Assembly: GCF_024713975.1 (NCBI RefSeq)
Contig: NC_091104.1
Span: 17,441,580 to 17,505,579, forward strand
Direction of reading: 5' to 3'
Length of the DNA stretch: 64,000 bases
Source of the DNA: Paralichthys olivaceus
Lineage: Eukaryota; Chordata; Actinopteri; Pleuronectiformes; Paralichthyidae
The notes beneath the pieces are model-generated. The model saw nothing but the letters and a program-made list of their open reading frames with translations, had not been told where the DNA came from and ran no database searches. A program made the position numbers and the translations under genes. Below, one piece after another: positions 52,501 to 62,877 of this stretch (within the stretch, counting starts at the first letter, position 1; each line of letters opens with the position of its first letter).

Positions 52501-55500
52501 TGTTCCTCACAGATGCGGAACTCTCTGCGCTCATTGCACAATAGTGCGGCCAAGAAGAGGGTCAAAATAGGCCTTAGCAGTCCAGATCCAGGCAGCCCCG
52601 ACTCTGCTGTGAGATTAGATTTGGATTCACTATCACACACCTCTCCAAAGCTTACCAGCTCAGCCAGTGAAAGTGGTCTTTCCAGTCTGAGCTCGGTGGC
52701 CGACACCAGTTGTAATGGCTTCAAAACCAGGTAAAAGACCTACATTTTGATGCATTTTGTAAATGTTCGGTGCAAGATCTTGGAGAATATATCCTCATTT
52801 TGTCTGTCTATGATTAATCTCACACTTGACATAGAATAACTTAAGATCATGACACTACTGTAGGTTTCTCCAATAGACTAAATCATTTGATTTGATCTTG
52901 GTGCACTTTTTGCAGCATTTGGAAAACTTTAAACCTCTCACAAACCTGTTGACAGGTGACAACACAGGAGTAATAAACTGCTACTTCTGTTGTTGTATTA
53001 TGGCAGTGTTGTGAAAATTTTCAGCATAATTTCTCACTTGTCACATCTGTCAACAGTCCTGGAAACTCTACAGGCCCTCGCATTGCAAGAGTGCCTTCTG
53101 CAAAACGGAGGTCTTCTGTGTCCATGGACTTCAGTAGCCTTCAAGGTATAGAAAAGGATTAAGGAGTTTTTCATCCACTCTGTTGAATTGGGTTGAAACA
53201 TCTTTGTCTTTTGATCTTTTAAGGATTAAGAAATGAACCGTCATCTGAGGTGGGTGTTGTTGGGCAGAGAGTGACTTATTCCAATGGAACAATCAAAACT
53301 GAGATGGAGACAACAGGCACCTCCCCTCCTTTGGTCAAACCTGACTTTCATGAAGCAGTTAGGGGTCTGAAGCCTACCAAAGGTCAGCCAGCGTTGACAA
53401 TGGATTTACATGCTTGTATTTAGTGTGCTTGCATAATTAATTCAAAAATCATCTGCATTAATCTTTAGGGTCACAGAACCAAAGCAGCAGAAACTCACCG
53501 GGCACAGACATGCCTGAAGGAGTCATTGGAAAAGGTCAGTGTGCCATAAATCATCAGATGAACATCTGTCCTGTCTTCTGCTTTCTTAATGATTAAGTGT
53601 TGTACATTAGTACTGTTTTACAACAGACTCAAAGTGATCATGTCCTGTCTCCCAAAAGTCCTTTTTACAAAGACAAACTAGTAAATTTTTTTATGGTCCT
53701 AATTTTATGATACTAAAATTAACTGTGGATTGTGGATCATATTACTGATGATGTTACTGAGCATTTCAGACTGTCATGTACGTTTTTCCGGTCATATATT
53801 TAAATTACCTGCATCTCCTCTGTGCTTCTTAGGCATGTTTGGCAGTGCAGTGTCCTGCCATCCAGGAGTCGTCTTTTCACTTGAGCAGGGTGAAACTGTG
53901 GCCAAACCCTCCTCTTATCCCTCAGCTGATGTCTACAACCACACTCTGTATGAAAGTCAGATAGACAGTGATGACAGCCCATGTCCTGATGAATATAAGG
54001 TTAGTTGTAGTTTTATCCAGTGGTAAATCATATTAAACCATGTATGTTACCTGTTACCAAAGTAGCACCTGGTGTGTGTGTGTGTTTTTTTTTTTTTTTT
54101 AATGAATGTATATCCAGGAGAGGGTGAACAACACAAGGTTCAGCCAGGACAGGATGCAGCTGCAGCCTCTGGATCAGCACGAGTGTGGTCAGGGGGACAA
54201 CGCACAAGAGAAGATCCGCCATCGTGTCAGACACATGTTGTCTTATTCACCAACTGAGGAGAACAGAGCATTAATCTTTAAAGGTGAGGGAAAACACTGG
54301 ATTCATTACCACAAACAAATAACAAATGTAATTTTTTCCGAAATTGGATTATTGGATAAATTGTGAAATGAAAAAGGGAACAAACTAAGGTCATGTCAAA
54401 GATAAAGATAAAAAAATATTGATTTTAAATTTTTTATTCCACAGTGCGACCACCAAGTCAGTGCAGTGTTACTAAAAATGTACCTTGGTCGCACCGGTGC
54501 GCCTAACATTTAACTGCTTTGCTTCTGTATTTGACCGACTCCTATCGCTCCCTCATTTCATCTCCTCTGCGGAGTTTATGCTCACACAGGCCCGGGCTGG
54601 CCTCACCCCCACTCACTCACACACTCACACACTCACACACGGACAGTGAAGCAGAGATGAGTGGCGGTAAACAAGGCGGTAAATGTGGAGCAGTGGTGAC
54701 AAAAAGTGGTGGTTTCCACTATTAAGTTCCTTTCTATATTTGATCAAAAGCAAATTTAAAGCATGTTAAATTGACTTTTATTCATTTTTCAGCTTTTTGC
54801 CTGTATATATTTTTAAGATAATAGTGTAAAATTTAAATTGTCTTTATTCACAAAATCACACAAATAACAAATTTTGATCTTCTGTGTTGTAGATCTGCAT
54901 TTAAATGGCAGCACACTGTCTTCCCCCAAAGCAGACAACCTTTCTACCCCTCTTAGCACCAGCCACCCCGACAGCCCACCAGGACCCCAAAGCTCCCTCA
55001 AGTGCCTCACTCCGCCCCACCAGCCGAGCCCCCCCACAGTGCCCCCCAACCCTAAAAACGTCTCGCAGCTCCGGAGGACTTCCAGCCTCAGAAGGATACA
55101 ACCTTCACCATCAAATAGCCCGGAGCCCGGTCCGCTTTCCAAACCCAACCTGGCACTGACCGAGAGCTTCGACCTGCTGAATTCTGGGGACTGGTGAATA
55201 ACCCTCCATCCACTATAAGAATAACTCAAAACTAGGGCTCTTTCATATGTTTGAGAATAGTTTAAAAATCTTTAAATCACGATCATCACAAATATTGTGA
55301 TATTTCTTATGCAGCAAAATCTTAAAGCTATAGATTTATCTTTATATATACAGTATCTACATAATATTTTACAACGACCAATACCTGTTATTTTTGTCAC
55401 CAACTTTTAAATATAGGGAGAAGAAGATTGAGGGCCTAAAGATCCTGCGCTCTCTGGCCCACCACCACTCAGACATACTCCAGGCCAGGCTTCATGATGT

Positions 55501-58500
55501 CTGCCTTTCTGTCATTCAAGAGGTAGCGTAACCTGTTGGATAGCACTCCCACATGATTTTTACATGCTGTCATTGTGCTGCTGTATATTCTGTGCTTTGA
55601 CTGCCTGTATACTCTTGATGATGTCTATCATCCTCAGGTGAAGAACTTGCGATCAAGCGTGTCCAAGTTTGCAGTGTGCACAGTGGGTGATCTCTACACC
55701 CACATGCAAAAGTCGATGGACCAGGAGCTGGAGAGGACAGTTAAAACTTTACTACAGAAAGCTGGGGATACCAACGTCTTCATCAGGCAAGATGTTGATG
55801 CAGCCCTGGATTGCATGGTGCAGCACTGCACCCCCACTCGTAGCATCAACGCTCTACTCACTGGAGGACTCAGGTATGCATATTTAATAAATTGTTGTTT
55901 CACCAACTGTAAAATTCCTGTGGGAACAAACAGTCTACATCAAAATTTCAAATATTTGATTGCTGCATTCATTCTCCCTCCGCTGACAGTCACCTCAATG
56001 CAATGGTGAGAAAATGCACCAGTCAGCATCTGGCCAATCTGGTGGAGAAGGTTGGTGCTGCCCGTCTCCTCTCTGGGGGTAAAGATCACAATGAGAGGAT
56101 TTTACCTGCTGTCACAAAACTCGCACAAGACTCCTCACAGGAAGTCAGGTACATTTTTATTACTCTGAAATCTATACACAGATTTGCTCTTGCATTGCTC
56201 ATATTAAGAATTTTTAATTAAGTTTTTATTTTCATTATTACTATAGAAAATACATCACAGATGATAGTGGGAAAACACAGTATGAATATTTCCACCAAAA
56301 TTAAACCAGAATAATAGAAAATCCTGCATAATAAAATGCTGAACCACTCTCAGTTTTAGACAGATCTTACTCAGCTCTGTGAATTGTTATGCCATAGTTT
56401 GTGGTGGTGGTACTGTATTGTTCTGGTACTGGGTGGCATGGTATGAAACCTGGATTAAATATGACTTTGGAAAAAGTACTTTGATCACAAGAAGGTTTCA
56501 TGCTTTCTTTTACTGCTGCTTTTGCACGGCTGAGGGGCCAAAGTCATAACTACAGTCTCTTAACATTGGCCTTCAGTGTCTGAGTTGTGATTACATTGGT
56601 TCAACACACAGGCACTTTGGGCGTCAGATGTTGCTGTCCCTGTCATCCCATCCTGACTTTGACAAGCTCCTGGAGAAATACATCCCCACAAAAGACCTCC
56701 CAACTGTTAGAGATACTGTCTGCACTCTCAAGACAAAGGTGCTCAGTTCTTTCCTCTGTGTTTATAAGATTGATGTTATTGCTAAAGACCACGCTGTCAT
56801 CTTACCTAGAGATTGTGGGTTATTTTAGGGTCAAAACACCCAGTCAGCCAGGGGCAATCGCTCGCTCCCAGGCAGTGGAACATTCAGAGCCTCGTCTCTC
56901 ACCAGGGTGCATCTCAACCATACCAACAGGTGGGTGTGACTATCAGCAGCACAGCAGAGGTGTCTGTAAACACTGATTTTGCCTTTTAAACAGAGCTGTA
57001 ACTTTCACAAACTGTTCATCATTAACTATTAGCTGACTGTATGAATTCTGACAGATTATTACTATCAGCTTATCTCTTAAAATAAACTTTTGACATTGTT
57101 ACCATCCAAGCAAGTATTCTCCTCTGTGGGTCTCATAGTTCACAGACTGCGTACCAGACTGGCAGCATTTGGGCATGTTGTATTTCTGAAAAAACCCCAG
57201 TAGAAAAGTTGTTTGTGTGTGTGAGTCTCCTGGTTATGCTGCTGTTTGTATGAAAATTAACTTCTTGTAAAACAAACATGTTTCTATTTGTTGATGTGTC
57301 AGACGCTCAATCCATTATATACAGTTTTAATCCTGTCAGTAAATCGTTAATAATCGATTAAAGAGTCCCAGTTATCATTAGAATGAAAATTCTAAAGGTC
57401 CATCCCTAATTTATACTTGACTCACAGGTTTATAAAGGTAAACCATTTGATATATTTTGCTTCTTCTACAGGGAGTCTAATTATAGCTATAAATCTCCGA
57501 GCATTGTAGACAAGGGTCAATACATCAAGCAGATCTCAGATCAGCTGGGTTCAAAAGACTTCAGAGAGAGGATAGAGGGAATCAACCAGCTTGTGGAAGA
57601 CTGCCAGCACAACCCCAACATGGTCATCAAAAGTATATTCCCGGTTAGTATGAGCATTTGTCAAAGATTCCAGTTACTATCATACTATTTTGTATCATAA
57701 CCTAACTGTGAAAGAGACATCTCTCACCTTTTTGTTGTTCATCCTTCATTTCCCCACTGTCAGGTGTTTGATGCCTTCAAGGGCCGGCTGCTGGAGTCCA
57801 ACACTAAGGTCAACCTGCACGCCCTCGAGTCGCTGCAGAAAATTATCCTCCTGATGAAGGAGGACCTGTCCCAAGTGGTCAACATCCTGATCCCTGCAAT
57901 CGTGGATAATCACCTCAACTCTAAAAGCAATGCCATCTACTCTGCTGCTGTTGGAGCCATTGATGCACTCATCTTAAATCTCGGTTCTCATTTTAAGCCT
58001 TCAGATTATTTTATTACAGGTGAATTTTCATGTTTGATTTAGAGAATTTTATTTCATATTGTGATTTTCTTTGTTTCCATGACAGATAATACACATCTCC
58101 TTCAGCCTCTCTGCACCAAGGCAAAATTTTTAAATGGCAAAGCAAAGGTGGATCTTATTGCAAAGGTTGCAGGTATGTCTGTTGGGATCATTCTGTTCAC
58201 TGTAATACATTCTGACCTCCACTCTCTGATTATTTAGTATGTCTGACTTCTCTTTTTTTTCATTTCTAGACATTGTGACAGAGCTCTACCATCGCAAACC
58301 CCAGATGGTGGAGCAGAAAGTGCTTCCCTTAGTGTGGCACCTCCTGGGTACCTCCACCCACAGCGGTTGCGGCGGCAGCGTGCGGGCTGCCACTGCCAAA
58401 CTGTGCCAAGCCCTTGACGCCCAGATGGGGTCCAGTCTGAATGTGTGTGCCGCCTCCCAGCCTTTCAACATCCAGAAAAATTTAAAAGAGATCCTTAGGG

Positions 58501-58508
58501 CCTCATAA
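46515..58508 (+). CDS. togaram1: TOG array regulator of axonemal microtubules 1 (crescerin-1), 5' end unresolved
   Basis: Togaram1 binds tubulin through TOG domains and promotes ciliary microtubule assembly; human loss causes Joubert-type ciliopathy. Twenty-one coding exons join in frame for 1490 codons plus stop: 46515-47606, 49930-49996, 51469-51597, 51712-51966, 52085-52365, 52513-52730, 53057-53145, 53224-53382, 53469-53534, 53833-53999, 54118-54283, 54893-55193, 55417-55522, 55638-55873, 55990-56148, 56612-56738, 56829-56929, 57472-57643, 57764-58019, 58086-58172, 58270-58508. The first, 1092-nt exon is TOG2 (ISQELHKQLLD, SDSNFQV-like, KHKNSRVREDVLN) plus the SAGKGKNKLPWE motif. Then come the low-complexity linker (MRNSLRSLHNSAAKKR), TOG3 (WEKKIEGLKILRSLA, KSMDQELERTVKTLL) and TOG4 (DFRERIEGINQLVED, PAIVDNHLNSK, KAKFLNGKAK). 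Human TOGARAM1 is about 1720 aa; the missing part is the N-terminal TOG1. The exon at 46515 starts after an acceptor in phase 0, and the first ATG in it (46575, MIAGLISQELH) could be the start. Confidence 0.95.
47932..48537 (-). mobile_element. Solo LTR-like element (endogenous retrovirus or LTR retrotransposon), antisense in a togaram1 intron
   Basis: Read on the minus strand, the stretch has the parts of an LTR in order. First is a U3 with three tandem copies of a 60-61 bp unit (starting near 48352, 48413 and 48473, the last one decayed). Then come three CCAAT boxes (ATTGG on plus at 48154, 48195 and 48237) and two CACGTG boxes (48179 and 48221). A TATA-like TTTATAAG sits near 48117-48123, and AATAAA (48027-48032) lies about 90 bases downstream, consistent with a short R region. 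The proposed ends are TG and CA (TGTTGTGGG on plus at 47932 and CACACA ending at 48537). No gag, pol or env sequence is nearby. A target duplication was not found, so the exact ends are uncertain. Confidence 0.65.
48352..48530. repeat. 60-bp direct repeats inside the LTR-like element
   Basis: The unit TTGACACCATTATCTTTTGT... is repeated at 48352 and 48413 almost identically and at 48473 in decayed form. Position in the presumptive U3 suggests duplicated enhancer elements. Confidence 0.85.
50340..51420 (+). other. togaram1: togaram1 intron between the second and third recognised exons
   Basis: AT-rich intron with possible repeat remnants near 50.39-50.83 kb (words such as TTACCGCGATTTACTGAGAA). 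No exon or complete element was recognised. Confidence 0.4.
54440..54730 (+). mobile_element. Probable DNA-transposon remnant in a togaram1 intron
   Basis: Contains AGTGCGACCACC and, further on, TTGGTCGCACCGGTGCGCC, which are partly inverted with respect to each other, followed by a short ORF start (MSGGKQGGKCGAVV). The style resembles the 5' part of teleost hAT elements. The 3' end is missing and the family is not certain. Confidence 0.4.
56149..56611 (+). other. togaram1: togaram1 intron
   Basis: Intron of about 460 bases with GT donor (GTACAT) and AG acceptor (CACACAG). A GTGGTGGTGG patch is present. Nothing else was recognised. Confidence 0.5.
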
Positions 58509-58553
58509 GGTTTAAGCCGAATCCAAACACAACCAAATGTTGGAAGAGAAGAA

Positions 58554-59720
58554 CATTGACACTTATGAGGGGCCGTCAGGGACATTATTCAGAATTACCT
58601 CTCACACACACACATGTGAAATGCTCTCATACATACATGTGAAATGCTCTCATACACACACACAACTAGTACATCATACAACATACTAGTACATCATACT
58701 AGTAAAATTTGCCCATATACACAGCTGAAATGCTCTGATATAGAATTCTACTAGTAATTGAACTATAACAGTTCAGTAGTGAATATGAAAATTACAGTTA
58801 AACAGGAAGGCCTTTCTGTCATGTGATGCAGGCACATGCACAGACATTTTAGGGGCAGGTGCTCAAGCCTTGGTGCCATCTCTTGAAAGATTTTTATGAC
58901 CTCACTTTTATTTGTATGTCTTGCTCAATGGCAAGCAGGAGAAGGTCAGAGAGTCTTTCTTCCCCACAGAGAATTTGTAAAACTGTCTTTAAATTGTCTG
59001 TCTGTGTCTGTCTGTCCCCCTCTCTCTTCATTAAACATGACAAACGTCAGTAAACAGCTGGACAAGGCTTTGAAATCACAGATTTCATTAGTACAAAACG
59101 TGTAGGCTATGCGTTATGCATGGATGCTCTTTGTATGAAAAGGGAAGCGTTTTTAGCGGGTTTGACGCCTAAAAATGTAGCCACATAATGTTTTCAGGGG
59201 CACTACAATGTTAAGTATTGCGGTTAATTTTGCACCAAACAATGTCAGGGACTGATGCTGCAGGTCAGAGGAGTCCTGCAGGCTGCAGGGGTTTGACGCT
59301 TAGGGTTTTATGAGAGCTAAGTGGAGGAGGAGGAGGGACAGGCAAGGTGGGGGCTTGTGTGCGCCGTGGATCAGATCAGGGCAGAATTCTCACAAGAACT
59401 AAAATTTCATTAAATGTCATTGGTGTTGCGAACAACGTGGCTGACGATCAACACGTGAATCACGCTGTGAACTGGCATTTTAGTTGAACCGAAGATCTTC
59501 CGGTTTTACTGAAACACCTTCCGTTTTAACTGAAATTCTCTCACACATTATAGTGAAATATATTATGTATATTATATGAGAGCATTTCAGTAGTGTGCAA
59601 ATCATTTTTCAGTTGTTTATGTGAGAGTGTTTCAGTATTGTATGTAAGAACATTTCACGCGTGTGTGTGTGTGTGTGAGAGGTAATTCTGAATAATGTCC
59701 CTGATGGCCCCTCTTAGACA
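58554..59720. mobile_element. Fold-back hAT-like element in the togaram1 3' region
   Basis: Arms at 58567-58615 and 59665-59713 are inverted copies: GAGGGGCC(G/A)TCAGGGAC, then ATTATTCAGAATTACCTCTC and a CA/GT run, about 45 bases with one mismatch before the CA run. Outside the arms, CATTGACACTTA on the left and the reverse complement CAGTGTCTAA on the right look like decayed CAGTG-type hAT termini. Internal words such as GTGAAATGCTCTCATAC repeat several times. The interior shows no open transposase frame. The left end begins about 45 bases after the togaram1 stop codon. Confidence 0.75.
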
Positions 59721-60724
59721 CTGATCTTACTTGAAGACAGAGATGTTCCACATTTCTCACAGTGCCTGCACTTTTGTATCACAATAGACAAAGTCCTTAA
59801 AGAATTCTTATCTCAGTGAGATTTTCTGATACAGAAACATGAACAACTGAAACACACACTCAACCTGCTCTCTTTGCACTTTGAAAAGGTAACTCATCAT
59901 CATGATAAATGTCATGACTTTTACATTATAACATCCTATTATTGTCATTGCTTCTTTTTTCCCATAATCTAAACACATGTACTGTAGACAAATCAGAGAC
60001 ACTATCGTAGAGTGTACAAATGAAATGCACAAAAAGACAAGGAAGAAGACAGGGAATTGAAATGTGTATATTTTTGCTGTTGCACCAGATGCGATGTTAA
60101 TACTTTTAAGATGTCTTCTGTAGTTGTTTTAAATGTTTGTGAATTGAGATTAACAATAATAGTACAAAACTTTGTACAGCTCTAAAGTGTATTTGCACAG
60201 TATTAATTGTATGCTGTTCGATGGTACAGTTTACAATTTATCTATCATGTAATGGTTTCAAAGTCATATTAATGATGTGATGAGGTGATTTTGTCTCTTT
60301 GTTTTTGTTTTGCATGACCTAAAGTTACTGGCAAGATCAAAAAGTTTCTATTTTTTGTTATATATATATATATAAAAGGCAAACTTAAAGTTTTTTGTGG
60401 GTCTGAGCAGTTTAGTCATCAGATGGAGAGGCGGTTGAAGATGGGAAGACGCTCTGTGTTGTGCGATCAGTTCTCTGTGTGTGTCCACGTGCGCGCATTG
60501 ATGATTAGATCACACTTGGGTTCTGACTAATGCTCCTGGATGGGGATGGCGTGAAAGCATAAAGGAGTGCGGTTACTCCAGCGGTTGCCTGAGAAACAGT
60601 GATGCCCCCAATCTGACTCTGTCTCAGAATAGTGCCAGTCTTCATGTAGCCTTTTCATTCATTTATTGTTAAATTATATCACACTTTATGTTTGTGAACA
60701 AGAGCAAAGATGGACTGATATATA

Positions 60725-60730
60725 AATAAA
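60725..60730 (+). terminator. togaram1: Candidate distal polyadenylation signal of togaram1
   Basis: AATAAA followed by GTGTTTTATT (GU/U-rich). If used, the 3' UTR is about 2.2 kb and contains the whole fold-back element. An ATTAAA near 59030 is a nearer alternative. Confidence 0.4.
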
Positions 60731-61069
60731 GTGTTTTATTTAGGTACTATTAAACAGCAGGTGCCTCATTCACATTTTTAAGGGAGAAGCTACATTTACA
60801 GTTTTTATGTCTTTGCAAGGGCGGAAGACAGATGCTGGAAACTCTGTGCTTTTGGGTTGTCCATATTTCTTCAAATGCGGTACAAATTTTCAGTTGGACT
60901 CAAGAATGAAAAATGTTTGTGGTCAAAGTTCAAGGTCACTGGTCCTCACAAAACACATCTTCTGCCGTGTGAACACAACATCTCAAGAGCACCATGAAGA
61001 AATCCTTTCATATTTGTTACAAACATTCACTTGGACTCACAAATGAATTGATTAGAATATGGTAGTCAA

Positions 61070-61084
61070 AGGTCACTGTGACCT
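61070..61084. promoter_or_regulatory. Perfect palindromic estrogen-response-element consensus
   Basis: AGGTCACTGTGACCT matches AGGTCAnnnTGACCT exactly. A lone half-site AGGTCA occurs at about 60931. Both lie in what looks like an old interspersed repeat (TCAAGGTCACTGGTCC words), so the match may be inherited from the repeat rather than selected at this locus. Confidence 0.5.
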
Positions 61085-62225
61085 TATATGAGTGCGTGTG
61101 TGGGGTGGGGGGGGGGTGGTAATTCTAGTTTAAAGATGAAAATTTAATTTTACTGTCAAAGAAACACACGTCATTCTGTCTTTAACCTGATTTACCTTTA
61201 TTCATGGATACAGTTGGTGATAAACATGAGGATACATGCGTTTTTGGGTTGTTATAACTGTCAAATTCATATGGCATGATGTGTAAAGCTAATTAACCCT
61301 CTTAAAATGTGAAATAACAGAAAACAGCTGACTTAAAGATCTTTGATGAACAAACTGAAACGAGAGATTTCACATGTTCCAAGGTCCTGTAGAAGAGGTA
61401 GGTTTAGCAAGCAGTGCAAAAGACTTATATTTTAATTAACAAATGCACCAATGCTTTGACATGCTTTAATGTTTCAGATTAAAAACTAATGTCACACTTC
61501 AACTGTCTTGTCAGGGATTATATATTCCGGCCAAGGTACTTTGCTGCCAGGTTTGGAATTGAATCAATCTAAGCCCCTAAATCTTAAAACTATGAAAGTA
61601 GCTGCCATCTTGAAATAGGACTGCTCAAAGGCTTATGCTAGCTGCATTACTCTGTGGATGTATTATCCAACACAGTGTCCAACTGCAGATTCTCTTTGAG
61701 ATCTACAGGTTGCAAAAAGAGGGTTTTACAGCATCTCAGTAGCAGTGGGGACTAGTCTGTGCTTGCAGGGACGCTGCTATTGGCCGTCCTTCACGAAAAA
61801 TAAAACCAAAAGGCAATTCTGAAGAAGCACTGACAAAATTGTCCTACTTCAATTATTTTCAACCGTCAGTGTAAGCAAATACAGTAGCTGAACTGCACAT
61901 CGGTGAAACAACTATTTTACATACATTTACATATAAGTTAATCAGACATACATTTTGTACAGAGGTCTCCTCACACTGTCCCTTTTAAAATGCACCTTTT
62001 TCAAAGAGAGGATCGTCCAGATACTGTTGAAATCCAGTCAGTATTAAACTTTTAGCAAATATATAAAATGAGTGAGTGCATTCAGAATAATAGCAAAAGG
62101 TGAAAACTTCCTCTAAACTTCAGAGTTAACCACAGTGGTTTTGTCAAAAAACGGCCAAATACATTTGCTATTCGATACGAAAGTATATTCACACCTTTAC
62201 TGGCAGACGTGTTCAATCAAGGACA

Positions 62226-62746
62226 TTCAGACCTGGTGTTAACATCCGTCCTGAGTGATCTGATCATAAGTGGTGTGACCACACAAATGTGTCCTCAAAA
62301 CCCATTCTGAGGTTGTCTGAGCCACATTTGTTTTGTTGCATGAACACAAATCCTCACATATGAAAAGCCACGTATCTGACGCGCTACAGTTTCGCAATAA
62401 ATCAAAGAAATTTGTACTCTTTTCACTGACCATACACAGATTTGTTTGTAGCCACAATATCAACACTGATTCCCCCATAATGATTTCTATGTTGCGCACT
62501 TACACACAGAGGCACACACACATTGTGCACATCTATAAACTCAGACTGGATTTAAACATCATGTGGGCTTCGTGAACACAAATGACGTACGTGATTTATT
62601 GCATATAGGGGCAGCGAGATCCGATCAGGAGCAGGGCGGCTTTGCTTGAGCAGTAGAGCAGTCATCCTCCAACCAGAAGGACAGCGGTTCAATCCCTTTC
62701 TTCCCCATCTGCACGCTAAAGTGTCCTTGAGCAAGATGCTCAAGAT

Positions 62747-62792
<46 letters not shown>

Positions 62793-62877
62793 ATACCATT
62801 ACCAAGTGGTCACAGGACACACTTTAATACCAGTTGTGATCAGATCTTTGTGGATGGATGTTAATACCAGGTCTGAA
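62226..62877. mobile_element. Non-autonomous DNA transposon with internal tRNA-like segment
   Basis: The left end TTCAGACCTGGTGTTAACAT and the reverse complement of the right end TTCAGACCTGGTATTAACAT match with one change. Similarity continues as CC(G/A)TCC...GATCTGATCA. Inside, at about 62630-62720, AGCAGTAGAGCAG (box A-like) is followed about 37 bases later by GGTTCAATCCC (box B-like). The 3' part has GTGTCCTTGAGCAAGATGCT, a motif usual in teleost tRNA-derived SINE tails. A TA microsatellite (62750-62791) adjoins it. No target duplication was identified. Confidence 0.75.
62750..62791. repeat. TA microsatellite
   Basis: About 20 TA units inside the inverted-repeat-bounded element, directly after its tRNA-like segment. 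Confidence 0.95.

Larger units (their letters stand above)
59721..62225. other. togaram1 downstream region, no gene recognised
   Basis: Includes the candidate togaram1 polyadenylation signal, a TATATATATATATA run at 60360, a G-rich run at 61100-61120 and the ERE-like palindrome. ORFs are short and unconvincing on both strands. Confidence 0.45.

Noticed and set aside
62630-62720. Functional tRNA gene
   Set aside because: Box A- and box B-like words are present, but a full cloverleaf could not be formed and the segment lies inside a transposon; better read as a SINE-like piece.
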